Of a stretch of DNA of 64,000 bases, positions 23,360 to 35,883 are shown piece by piece. Position 1 is the first letter of the stretch, and the number at the start of each line of letters is the position of its first letter. Position numbers and translations under genes: made by a program. The DNA comes from Diadema setosum (lineage: Eukaryota > Echinodermata > Echinoidea > Diadematoida > Diadematidae), in NCBI RefSeq assembly GCF_964275005.1, contig NC_092697.1, positions 11,959,227 through 12,023,226 of the forward strand. Direction: 5' to 3'. Under the pieces are notes generated by a model. It was not told the DNA's origin and did not search any database. It saw only the letters and a list, made by a program, of their open reading frames with translations.

Positions 23360-23460
23360 TGGTAAATGTGTGTGGTAAATGAATGACATGAAAGGCATTA
23401 CATCCGACAACGGTTTTGAGAATGAGGCGACGCCTTTGATCTGATTTTACGTTACCTTCT
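22981..23460 (-). promoter_or_regulatory. Candidate promoter/non-coding first exon of the PLPPR gene
   Basis: A locally GC- and CpG-richer island in AT-rich surroundings. Read on the minus strand it ends in CTGTGCAGTCG followed by a strong donor GTAAGTCAGC (plus 22971-22980). A pyrimidine-rich acceptor lies about 40 nt upstream of the PLPPR ATG, so a 12.9-kb 5'-UTR intron is possible. A (TG)n tract lies inside. This is an inference from splice-site strength and composition; it could be an unrelated promoter. Confidence 0.3.
23316..23361. repeat. (TG)n microsatellite
   Basis: About 18 TG units with one TA interruption. Confidence 0.9.
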
Positions 23461-23830
23461 CAGAAGTTTACTGAACCCGAAACGAAACCTTTCCTCTTAT
23501 ATCCTTTTAGGATGGGACATTGCGCTTATGATGAATGTCGAAATTGTATAATGGGCGTTCATTTTGATGAGATATAAGAATGGTACTACTCCTCCTTATC
23601 AAATAAAAGCGAGAAGAGAGAGAGAAAAAAAGAATAGTAGACCCTATGTAAAGGCATAATTTAGCATGATAACTTATTATTGTTTTAACTCGTTATATCC
23701 AACTTTACCTACACACTCACTATGCATGAATAGTAAACTAATTTATTATAAAGGCTATTATCATGCTCATAAACATTGCTATAATGCCACTATACTACTA
23801 AGATATACTATAAGAGTATATTGAATATAA

Positions 23831-23887
<57 letters not shown>

Positions 23888-25367
23888 TAAATGTTATTCC
23901 GGAGACTGAAATGAGCAACCATTGTAAAAAAAAATCGCGTATTTACTGAGTTTCAGGCGGTACCTCCCTGTGTTGTTATACATGCGTTTTTCGATAAACT
24001 TTAAACATACATTATCACAATACATAATGATAGATACAATGTACTAAAGTGTAATAAGATAACAAGGAAGTTACATACTAGTGACACAATCATTAAGTGT
24101 AAAAGAATGGTGAGAAGATTAACTCATAATATGGTGTCATGACAACATGCTACTTATTTCAGAGGGTATAAGATTAGCTAACAGGGATACTTATCCCATC
24201 ACATTCCACAGGGGCATCTAGATAACTGCCAAAATTTTGGTATGATCTCGTATATCTTCACTGAACATGAATTGTTACTGAAAGCACGTGCATCTTGTAA
24301 ACCTGCCCATTCTCGAACTCATTATGCCAGTGGTAAAAACAAATAAGTATGAGATAGATGGCATTGTGATATATCCTTTATCATAATTATATCATGTCGA
24401 CTGGTAGTAGATATAAGTCTTTTTTTCCCCTTCATTTTCATGTCTATATCTTTTTTCTTGTACAGTGCAAAATAGTAAAGGATGTTGTTCCATCCGGGAA
24501 GAGTATGTTGAAACCTCAGCTGCGTGGCCGACACACAACTCCTATTTTCAATGTATATTTCCCAGTTTATGCTGCAGAGTGGTTGATAAATTGATGACAA
24601 AATCTACGTTAAGAATCTGCATTGAACTTTGCAGGTTGTTTATGGGTCTTAAATGTGCTCCGAAGTTATACTTTCAGTCAATACTAAATCTATTATATAG
24701 TTTTGTGCCCATTATGAGAGAGCTGATTATCTGTTAAGGATATGTTGTGTTCATATCAAGGGGATTTAAATTTCAATTCAGGATAATGCATCCATTATGA
24801 TTCTTTCTCCTCTCTTTATTCATGTGATAAAGTTGTCACGGTTAACGAGGACGTGAGACACGCATTTGCTATCATCACTCTACTTAGTTTTTATATTGAT
24901 GTACATTCATCAAGCTATACGGTATATAGGTGTCTTCTCTCATATAGTGAATTTGCCCGATCATTATGTTGCACCTGTGGGAAATTTTGATAATGCTCTC
25001 ATCACTTTTCTCCTACTTTGCAGGATTAATTACTAGTAATAGTCAACGATATCAATGTAAACAGACCGTTACGTTTATTTTCATATCGAGAGATTTATAT
25101 ATTCAGGTCAATGTTTCATCTAATTCGCATTTGTACATAATTGCGTGGCTTTTATCATATGCCATTTCTTGAGAAAATAAGAATGTGAAAATTAATTGTG
25201 GTTGAAATTGAAACTTGAAATTCCTCCCTACCAATTAGTTAATTTAGTAATTTAGTAAAGCTTATATTGGACTATACTAAAATATCCACATGCTAAACAA
25301 ATGAATACTTGATATATAATAATTATGTTCATGTGTTTATCGCTCTGTCAGAATATGACTAACTATA
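23461..25367. other. Gene-free AT-rich interval
   Basis: No supported gene. It holds a (TA)n tract at 23835-23885 and scattered short open frames. Confidence 0.5.
23835..23885. repeat. (TA)n microsatellite
   Basis: About 25 TA units. Confidence 0.95.
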
Positions 25368-26236
25368 CAGTGCGTATCAAAAAAAAAAAAACCGCAACAA
25401 GATTTGATTTCAAATTTGTGAAGATTGTGTTAACTTTACACTAAAGTAAGTAGTAACATCTTAAAACCACATTTCTCCTCCTCCCAATTATATCTTATTT
25501 ATTCATGCACGGCCATGGATGGCTGAGTAATCATTCTTTTTGGACATTGGGGTCAAAATGGACTTGGGACCAAGTTTAGACACTGCAAGAATCAATGCAC
25601 CTTATTAGAAATTAACTTAACAAATGGAATAATGAAATTAATAATCGCAACTTACCATTGTATTCTTTTGGAAATCTCTTTTTAACATTACATCCCATGC
25701 CCCTCAACATGGCCACCATTCCTTTCGGCACAGAGATTAGCTCTTTTCTCCATCTCACGCACAGCCCTGCGAATCATTGGGGCTTCAAACTCATCAGTGA
25801 TTCTTTGTGAAGGGGTAATGGACACTTTGCTCTTGAGATAATCCCAAAGAAAAAAAAGGCACAACAAGCCAGATCCGGAGATCGTGGTGGCCACTCCACA
25901 TCATGATACAAGGCAATCACCCGATATCCAAATACCTCAGCCAATCTGTTTCTTACTGCAACTAGTCGATGAGCTGGTGAGCCATCCTGTGCCCACCATA
26001 GGCGTCTGAACTAACTGAAACTTGGTCCCTAGTACAATTTGACCCATTGTCCAAAAAGAATGATTACTCAGCCATCCATGACCGTGTAAGATTAATAAGA
26101 TATCATTGGAAAGAGGAGATAATAGTGGCTTTAAGATGTTGTTACTCTCTTTGGTGTAAAATTAACACAATCTTCACAAATTTGAAATTAAATCTTGTTG
26201 CGTTTTTTTTTTTGTTTTTTTTTTGGATATGCACTG
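25368..26236 (-). mobile_element. Deleted Tc1/mariner-type DNA transposon with long terminal inverted repeats
   Basis: TA dinucleotides flank the element (25366-25367, 26237-26238). The ends begin CAGTGCGTATC and CAGTGCATATC in opposite orientation. The inverted repeats extend about 210 bp (25368-25577 and 26018-26236), sharing CAACAAGATTT, TGTGAAGATTGTGTTAA and GGATGGCTGAGTAATCATTC. Between them lies the C-terminal third of a transposase on the minus strand. The N-terminal part is deleted, so the copy is non-autonomous. Confidence 0.88.
25688..25999 (-). pseudogene. Tc1/mariner transposase remnant (C-terminal part)
   Basis: The minus strand encodes WWAQDGSPAHRLVAVRNRL, then HDVEWPPRSPDL, then DYLKSKVSITPSQRI and ERNGGHVEGHGM-stop. 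QDGSPAH carries the second catalytic Asp of the DDE/D transposase and WPPRSPDL is the diagnostic block with the third acidic position. The DNA-binding domain and first catalytic Asp are missing. A one-base frame change in a poly(T) tract after SPDLACCAFF separates two frames. It is non-functional. Confidence 0.88.
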
Positions 26237-26269
26237 TACATCTCCTTCTCTTCACATCATAATATTCAA

Positions 26270-26702
26270 AATCATACGGTGGGAAATTCGAGTTGCTATA
26301 CAGGCAGGAAGAACTATCATTAAACTACTTGTTTTTAATAATGTTCAATGGCCAGTATACCCGCGTCGTTCTGAGAGACAACAAAGTGACTTTTTAGCTC
26401 ACCGTGAATTCTTCTTTTCCATATAGAGTTACAAAATAAGATTGTATTGCTTACTTGTTTATCTATTTTGAAACCAAAGTTGATATCATTATTATATTGT
26501 ATCCATGTTTTGTTGAAACTTATGTGATTCAAAGTTCCTTAAAATAATGTATACTCATGTAAGCGATGTGTATATTGCTTTGTATTATGTATACTCATGA
26601 AAGCAGTATGTGTATTGCTTTGTATTACTTTATATGGAAATAAAATCATTTGAATTGAATTGAATTGAATTGAATTGAATTGAATTAAATTGAATTAAAT
26701 TG
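26270..26702 (+). mobile_element. Possible LINE 3' end with (GAATT)n tail
   Basis: Ends GGAAATAAAATCATTTGAATTG followed by about ten TTGAA/ATTGA units (26653-26702). Two near-copies of ATGTATACTCATG..AAGC..ATGTGTATTGCTTTGTATTA precede it (26551-26630). Short-repeat tails are typical of CR1/L2-type LINE 3' ends. No reverse transcriptase is visible and the left limit is arbitrary. Confidence 0.4.
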
Positions 26703-27560
26703 AACCGCGGCAGCATTGACTAGTGAATCCTTATGACAATCTCTATGATCGTGCTGCAGTTTGCATTGTGGCGTTTCAATTGAATGTTCACACAGTTCCA
26801 GTCTCGAGTTCCATTCACGTATTGTACGGATTTCGTGTGGTTGATCAAGGATTTCCCCGAAAGTTGACATCTATTTCTCCTAAGCACAGGTCAGCAGCAT
26901 TTTGAGCTCTCGACCAAGTTATACAGTGGTTCACTTAATTATTTTTAAACATTTGAAATTGTCCTTCGCAGAGTAGTGCTTCATATATCGATTTGGTTTT
27001 TCTTTTCGTTTTTTGTTTGTTTGTTTGTTCGTTTTTGGGCAGGCGTTAGCAGGCTTTGAGGCTTTGACCCAGTCATAGATTTGTTTGATTTTAATATGAT
27101 CATGAAAATGATATATCGCGTTGATTTTTATTATCATATGACCTATAAATCGCATTGTGGCTGCTGTTTTTACTTAAAGCTGTTTAATAAGATATTATCA
27201 TATTGAAGTTTTTTTTAACACCATTTTTAGCAACTTTGAGAATAATATGATGTATTGTGGGAGCCGGGTGCCTTTGAATGTTTCACAGATACAAGTAAAT
27301 GGCACTGTTATATAAGCCATGTTCATCATCATCTGATCATCATCATCTTCATCATCATCATCGTCATCATCATCAAAATGGTGACTTCTTCTCACGCAGT
27401 GATTGTACCTTTCACAGAAGTATGCATGTTCGTAATGGCGTATAATGTTTTCTAGTAGCCTATCATGCTAAGGCCATGCTTCCCATGTAATTGTGTGCAC
27501 CATGAACATTGATAGCAATGACTGATAATCACGACATCGGATAGTATAAGTGAATTAATC

Positions 27561-27593
27561 AGATGAGATTTCATTTACAATGAAATCTCATCT
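27561..27593. repeat. Perfect inverted repeat (hairpin)
   Basis: AGATGAGATTTCATT and AATGAAATCTCATCT, 15-bp arms with a 3-nt loop TAC and no mismatch; 395 bp upstream of the GCDH start codon. Confidence 0.9.
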
Positions 27594-27859
27594 ATACAAT
27601 CATAGAATGTATTTATAGAGACCAGTCCAAAACTCAAAAACCAGCTCGCGGGCGTTTACGCATCGCATCGTTTTTATTGGCCAGTTAGAAGAGGGCATGT
27701 CTCCAACACGAAGTATTGATTGGTCAACGTCTTGTGTTACATGAATGACGCAAGAGTCCGTTCCTCTCTCGACAGCGATCACTTCCACTAGAGACTATGC
27801 CAGATTCCAAGCGACCTTGCGCTTTCATTTTGCGTAATATGCTAATAGATCACGAGATC

Positions 27860-27899
27860 GCCATCGCATCGCATCGCATCGCATCCCATCGTATCGCAT
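27860..27899. repeat. (CATCG)n pentanucleotide repeat
   Basis: About eight CATCG units with CATCC and GTATCG variants; close to the presumed GCDH transcription start. Confidence 0.9.
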
Positions 27900-27987
27900 C
27901 ATAAAAGTTACACAAGTTTCTTATTCACAGCAAAACACACTGGCTAGTCCAAGAACCTCCGTAAATTTGCATTATTATTAGAGAAGT

Positions 27988-28093
27988 ATGGCCCTTCGGA
28001 GATTAATACGTGCAGATTTTGTGAGGAAAATCACTCAGCCAAGTGCCACTTCACAATGCAGACAACTTGGAACCGCCGCTCCGGCTAGTGAAC
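27988..28093 (+). CDS. GCDH: GCDH exon 1 (presequence)
   Basis: Encodes [19 protein letters not shown] and ends in phase 1 before donor GTATCC. The ATG context is GAAGTATGG. Intron 1 is about 4 kb and carries most of the transposons of this gene. Confidence 0.88.
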
Positions 28094-31000
28094 GTATCCT
28101 TTTTCGTTGAAGGTCGTCTAACCTAGCTACGCAATAAGATTTTAGTCGCGCAACAAAATACATAGACCCACATACTGAGTTATATGTTTGCGGTAGTGGC
28201 GTAGTAACCTTATGACTGTGCGGCCTGCTGCATGCTGCAGTTTACATTGACGATTGATGACTTGTGAAGTGTAGAATCTTCTTCAGAATAAATGATTTCA
28301 GCAGTAACCGTAGTAGACAGAAAGATCCGTCTGTCCGGAGGACTCTTTTCATATTTTGCCATTGACGCTGTCCTCCGTAGACAGACCGATCTTTCAGTCA
28401 ATAACCGTAGTGGCTTTTATTTCATTGAGGTCATGCAGTACCAGTAGGAAAGCACGGCATAATAATTGACTAGTGACACCCTGTGTAGCACCAAATAACA
28501 ATAATTCAGCCTCTGCTCTGGTGTGCCTGCAGAATTGTCAAATGTCAATCCAAAATGTACACATATGCCTAAGAAATGTGGGTAATCGTGTAGAAATGCA
28601 CACCTACCGTTCGCTTCGCCGTTGGTCAATCAAATTTTGTGCAGCTCTTGGAGATGCTAAATTGAACCATATCAGAGAGTTTTCATAGAATTAGAAAGCC
28701 GAAAAGGGAAGAAAAATGAGAAATCGGAGTTGAAAAGTACGTCGGTCGCGATCATAGTTCCGACGTAGTAAGTAGTGCATCGATTTCATAGAGAATGATG
28801 TCAACGATTATAATCGATTCTGGTAGTCTCTAATTAGCCGCTTACTAACAATATTAACACGACTTGTGCAATACGTGTGGGCCCTAGATCTACTTTCATT
28901 TTCGTATTTTTTCTCATTCTTTTCATTGCCACTATCATGATTATCACTATTTAAATTATTGATACAGATTATTCATACCAGGATTTAGACATCCTTTCTT
29001 TAGAAATTGTGGCAAGTATTGATTTTATTATGACAAATGTTGATGATTTAATTTGAATAGTGTTGAAGGGAAAAGAATGAGGTTGAAGGAAAAGTGGAAG
29101 AAAAGAGTAAATAAAGGCTATTAGAAGGAGGGAGAGAGAGAAAGAGAGAGAAAAGAAGATGAGGAGGAAGTTAAATTGGAAGGGGATTTGTTGTTTGTTT
29201 CTGGTGATGGTAAATGGTATTAAATTTATGTTTTTAATTGATAAATTCAATTTATAGTATAAATTATTGTTTTTATGATAGTATAATGCTATTCATTTTT
29301 CCATTTCATTTTATTAATTATGTATACAAGAACTGCAACCTCAATATTTGCTTTTGTTTTGTAGTAAGGTCCATTTTATTGTCTTTTATTGTTTTGTACA
29401 CATATTATCCTCCCATCATTCAGTCAGCAAAATATGTTGACAGATACAATGTTTGTATACAGTCAAACGCAGCACACAGGAGAAAATTAACTAAAACAAC
29501 AAAACACAGACGCATCGAGATCACTTTCTTTTTTTCAACTTTTTACTGTTAAGCCGACGTAATTATTGTGGTTAAACACCAAACAAGCGGCTGTATCACA
29601 GACTACAACGATCGATCATCATCATTATATCGCTTTTCCACATAATCGATCATCAATCATGCTACGCTGATACAGCCGTCAATCGGCGTACTTTTGAGTC
29701 AAAATTAGCTACTTTTCTTCTGTAATTGGCTATGAAATTTCATGAAACCATCAGATATGGTTCATCTTGACATTTGTGATAGCCACGAAAAGTTTTATTG
29801 ACAAATTAAGGAAGGAAATGGTAGGTGTGCATGGTGTGCATTTCTACACGATTACCGAAATGTGTGGAATAACAAGATATTTGTTGGGTAAAGACAAAAA
29901 GGGGAAATATCAACCAACATTCTGGGTGGTCGCAGTAATGGGCTGAGTTGATACAACGCACGCATCAAAGAACCTCTTTGGTGTGCATACAAAATGAACA
30001 TGTGCCTATGTGTAAAATATATAATGGCGATCACAAACTGCATGTAGGGTAACATCCCCAGTATTCGGTCACTTAAGCTTTTTTGCAATATTTTGCAAAC
30101 TAAAATAATCCATACATACATCATATCTACACTACAGCAATGTATGTGAAATATATCAAATTTCTATAATCTCAACTTTCATTTTGTTAAATATCTCACA
30201 GAATTGCACAAAATACCGAAATATTTCTCCTTGAAAATTCCCCAGTATACGGTCACGGGCACCAGTATTCGGTCATGCGATGTGCGCGTTAATGTCAATG
30301 CGTGTTCAAGGCAGCTGAAAAATGCGCGCGCACGCTACCTTGTTGGCGCAAAATTGCATTGGGGGACGTTGCGGCGACCGTTGGTGACCGAATACTGGGG
30401 CCTCGGCACTTGCATTCAACCCTTGTACATTGGGACACTGTATCGGCATGTACGGAAATTTTGTTTTTCTTTTGCATTTTTAGCTCACCTGAGCCAAAGG
30501 CTCAAGTAAGCTATTGCGATCGCCCTTCGTCCGGCGTCCGTCGTCCGTCGTCTGTCGTGCGTTGTGCGTCGTGCGTAAACTTTTTACATTTTGGGAAGGT
30601 CCAAATGGGGGCCTGAATTGTACATTTTCATCTTCTTCCTGAAAACCTCATGATGGATTTTCGTCAAACTTGGCAGGTAGCATCCCTAGGGGGTCAGGAT
30701 CTCAATTTTATCAAAATGGGCACCGTGCTCCACCCAGAGGGCCCCAGGAGGCCCCCCAATCCCCCCAAATTAAGGAATCTTAAAGAATTTTGGCCCTTAT
30801 TGTACATTTTCATCTTCTACTTGAGAATGCCTGGTCAAATTTTAGTAGAGCTGTGAACAATTTAGATTAGTGAATGCGTGAAAGGTGAACTTGTGTACTC
30901 AGGTGAGCGCTAGACCCGCGGGTCTCTTGTTGAGGATACCATTACACTCCAAGCTTGCGATAAGCGAAAAAACCCGCGAGTGAACGGCATATTTTTCGAT

Positions 31001-34000
31001 GTTTAGGGCTTTTTCGGCGACCCGTACTCTTAAAACTGGGCCTTATCCGCGCGCTTTTTTGGAAAGTAGCGCCGATTCTGCACTTTTGACGGTAAAATTT
31101 GGGATTTTGGATGGATTTGTGGAGGGGGCTAAGGGAGTTTCCTGTTGTGAATGAGTGTGCAAGTATGTGAATTAATGTGATTTGCGTGTGTTGTGACAGT
31201 TGAACTTACTGGCTGGTGACTAGTGATAAGTGACCGAATACCAGGTGCTGACCGAATACTGGTGCCCTTACCCTAAATTGTCTGAACAGGGAGGTCAGAC
31301 TCACCTCCCTGGTCTGAAATATGGCCGCGTTGTCCCTGAGACTGAGTTAGCCTGGATCCTTCTAGAATAAAAGTTGTTATATCGACTTTTATTTCTGATC
31401 TCAAAATACTCCAAAGCAATTCATCATCCTGGCAAAATGCATCAGCCAGTAAGTTTTCTTGGTAGACTCTTTTGATATATTGCAAGCAAATATGAAATGG
31501 TGCAAGAAGGGTTCTCAAACCCTTACCAGAACTATGTTTTCACTTTAATCCAGCCTTATCGGCAGAACATTCCCATTAATTTTGCTTAGAAACAGGTTGA
31601 ACTCTCCTGAGGCTTTCAGAGTTCTGCATGGCCATTGCCCATCAGTAGATACATGCACATTGTTGGATCAAATATGGGGTATGTCAAAGGTGTGATATTG
31701 TGGAAGGGTTACTGAATTTATTCTTAGTCATTTTAGATGTCAATATACTATAAGCTCACCAACGATTATAAATCCAATGTACAGTATCGCAGAATGTGGT
31801 CAATCAAATGATATAGTGTATATATGCCTTTTCTTTTCCTATGGTACAGAGTGGTTCACTTGGAAATAGGGCTATGCCAATTCTCCTGGAACCAAAGTAA
31901 ATTTTTGTTAATGAATATGAAATGTGTGGCTTGATTTGAAAATGTGTACCGGTATTTTGAGTGCTGTAATACAGAAACATACAGTACATTACATACAAAT
32001 GTATGCACTGTTGGCATTTTCTTTTCTTTTTTTTTTTTTTCCTTGACTGGTATTATTGAATCCACCTAGCTGACAGGAAACCTGCCTCATCAGCAAAGGA
32101 AAAGGTGGAGTTTGATTGGCGAGATGCGCTGAACCTCGAGAGCCAGCTGACAGAGGAGGAAATCTTGGTCAGGGATCAATTCAAAGCGTACTGCCAGGAC
32201 AAACTCATGCCAAGAATCCTCATGGCCAACAGACATGAACGTAAGACATCACCTTGAAGATGGGCAAACTGCTTTGTGTCACTGTGTCTGTCTGCACAAA
32301 AGGAAGCTATGTGTTTCACTGGTCCCATTTCATCAAAAAAAGTTGATATGATAGCAACTCTTTCTGGAATGGCAATTGTCGTGGTAATGACAAGAGTTCA
32401 GCTTCCTGATTAGCTGTTGCTATGGGAAGATACCATTCCAGCAAGAGTTGCTATCATATCAACTTTTATGAGATGGGGCCCTGGGGTGCCAGTTTTTGTT
32501 GTTTTTGTTTTTTTGTTTTTTTTGTGCATAGCATGCTTCATTTAACTTTTAACTCTGGCCCTGTATTTCGAGGAGCATATTGAAGAACATGGAACATGTT
32601 TTGTATTTCATTGTATGAAGTCAAGAAATATTATTTGAAAAGTGAAGATTGTAATATGAGATACATGCTAATTGCCAGTATGACAAGTCTGTTGTTGTCA
32701 TAGTTTATCATTATGTAAAATTATCTTTCACATAGCTAATGTCAAGTTGTGTAATATGAAACTCTTCTCTTTCATGTAGATTTTGACCGCGATATCTTCT
32801 ATGAGATGGGTGAACTTGGAGTTCTTGGACCAACCATCCAGGGATATGGCTGTGCTGGTGTGTCATCTGTTGCCTACGGTCTCCTTGCCAGGGAGTGTGA
32901 GCGAGTGGACAGCAGCTATCGGTCAGCCTTCAGCGTCCAGTCATCACTCGTCATGCATCCCATCAATGCCTACGGGACGGAGGCTCAGAGGGAGAAATAT
33001 TTGCCAAAACTTGGTACGCTAGACCTACTAGTATACAATCAAAGGCTGTAAACATATGAAAGTGTGCTGTGTTAAAGTGTAAGAAAACCTTTCACCTGAC
33101 ACTGCTATGAAATGAAATGTTTAATGCAAAGTTTTTGTTTTTGAAATCAAAGTTGTCTGAGTTCTTTATCTGCAGCAATATGTCAGTCGGTTTTCAAAGT
33201 TGTAGAATTATGATATCAGTCATTAGTAAACTCTGTTTTCCATATCATAATAGATGTGTGTCTCATTGAATGCTACATTCATATTCATATAACAGTGCAG
33301 CCCTCATGAGAAATGATTTCATCCATATATATGCAGTTACTTTATGTACAGAAGATCTTCTGAAGACTTGACGATTGTTAAGGTCTCTTCTCTCATTTGC
33401 TTGCCTGTTTCTATTTTCATCCATTACTGTAAATAGCAAGGGGTGAGCTGGTCGGTGCCTTTGGTCTCACAGAACCAAACCATGGTAGTGACCCAGCAGG
33501 AATGGAGACCAAGGCAGTGTACAATCCATCATCAAAGACCTACACACTCAATGGGAGCAAGTCTTGGTAAGTGTAAGCACAGCTTATAAGATTAATGATA
33601 GTATTGTGATCTTATTCAACTGATCTGATATGTACCCTGCAAGAGCACCTCAAACCATTCTGCTTAGTATATATGACTTTGTGATAAACGAGCGATATTT
33701 AGGTAATTGTGCTTTATCTTTGTAAATCTTTACAAGAGTGTGATTGTGATATCTAAATAAGAACATTGTGAAAGAGGAAGATTTTCATTCGTGCTATACA
33801 GTGCAATAAGTCTGTGGTTCTTTATCTGTGTCTTTCTGCAGCACTTCGGCACTGAAATTTTATCAGTGAATAACAGGTTACTAATGGTAGAACTGTAAAT
33901 CTGTTATTTAGGAGTAGAGAAAAAACAACAACAAAAACTTTCTTTGTGTCCTCAAATGTTTATATCTTAAAGCACTCTTTTTTGGAGGACTGAACAACAG

Positions 34001-34617
34001 TTTCGTTTCAGTAAATAAAAATATGTATATATGAAGTGCATCAATGTGGAAATTTGTGCTTCTTGTGTTACAGTGTGCTTGTATCTGCTCCCAGCTACCA
34101 AGCATGATGAACAAAATGAACAGTGTTGAAATTTCAAACCTCTTGGATCTTTAACATACATGGGATACACTACTTTTTATATTTCATGTATATGTGCATG
34201 TCTGTGTGTGTGTGTATACTTTGACTCTGTATATCCCAGACATCTTTCTCTCTCTCTCCTTCATGTTGGCAGGATCACCAACTCTCCAATTGCCGATGTG
34301 TTCGTGGTATGGGGCAAGAATGTTGCCGAGGGCAACAAGATCAGGGGCTTCATTCTGGAGAAGGGCATGAAGGGTCTGTCGGCCCCCTACATCGACGGCA
34401 AGTTCTCATTGAGGGCGTCGGCTACAGGCCAGATTGTCATGGAAGACGTGGAGGTGCCGGAGGAGAACATGCTTCCCAATGCCAAAGGTCTCGGGGTGAG
34501 TCAAGGTCGTAGGCAACTGATGTGATGGTAATCACTATAAAGATTACGATGCTTATATGTTGCTGGCTTTGATGGTCATGATGTTTGATCATATGGATGA
34601 AAATAATGCTTTTTTTC

Positions 34618-34682
<65 letters not shown>

Positions 34683-35852
34683 GAAGTAGAAAAAGATGGT
34701 AAAGATAGTGGCTAAAAAGTAACTGCAACCAAGAATATATTAGGATGTTAATAGCACTAATGACATTCATAAGTCATAGGACAGTTATTTGAAAATCTGC
34801 ATGCCCGACTAAGTGGTGTAAAAAATAAAAAAGTTAGGTAGCACTGTGCTTTGGTGTTTGTTCCTTGCAAGGAGAATCAGTGTGATCATTCTTTCTGCCC
34901 TTCTGCTCTTTCCAGGGACCGTTTGGCTGCCTGAACAATGCCAGGTACGGCATTGCTTGGGGTACTCTTGGGGCAGCCGAGTTCTGTCTGGACACTGCAA
35001 GGCAGTATACACTGGATAGGTGAGTTTATCCCCCTATTGTAGGCCACGGAATACCAACGAGTCCTCATAGTGTTCTTGCTAATAGCTGTATTCAAACAAT
35101 AGCAATCATGCCCGGTTAGTTCAGTAATAAGAAGAGTCATTTGGATAGGCATTCAAAAAGGCATAAATTGATGTCACAAGTGTATAACCATGATTACTGA
35201 TAGTTATGTTAGTGTGTGTTGAGACACTATGGGAGTTGCTTGATAGCGCTTTGATGTTAAGGACATCTCTTTGAATGCATTCCTGTGACTTAAATCTTGA
35301 TGAACCTGTGACTGACCACAGACGTACATATCACTAGCATTCTTTTATTCCCTTCATTACGATTGAACCCTTTCTTTGCTTCATTTTAGGATTAGTATAT
35401 CAACTGTCTGCCATTCTTTATTTACTGACTGTTGCTGTTAAAAAATAACTACTGAAAATGAGGATATTTTTGTCGTGAGTAATTTTTCGTGCTCTGCAGA
35501 ATAAGATGAATTTTGCATGTTTTTAATTGTGTGGAATCAAGACATTCTACAAATAGCAAACAAAAACATTCACCACACGCTGTAATTTTCGTATCTGTCC
35601 CTGGCCATGCAATATGTGCCAAAATTTCCATACTATGAAAATGTCCACTTATACAGTAAGTTCATTGGCATTTGAAGGATTAAAGGTAAGAACTATCTTT
35701 TAAATCTTTAGGACAGAACCGTCTTCTGCCAAATTGTTTGTTGCATGAGTTCACTACTTTGAATGAAGTACATGTACAAATTGTATATGGGAGTTGGCAT
35801 TACTGTCTGAGAGTATAATGTGTTTTGGTCCATTTGTTAGTAACATATCTCC

Positions 35853-35883
<31 letters not shown>

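Larger units (their letters stand above)
26703..27987. other. GCDH upstream region
   Basis: No exon found. It holds a (CAT)n stretch at 27324-27376, a perfect hairpin at 27561-27593 and a (CATCG)n pentanucleotide at 27860-27899, 90 bp upstream of the GCDH start. The GCDH promoter should lie here, but I cannot identify a TATA box or start site. Confidence 0.4.

Noticed and set aside
28473-28688. Short open frame in GCDH intron 1
   Set aside because: No similarity, overlaps one arm of an inverted repeat, and does not fit the GCDH phase.
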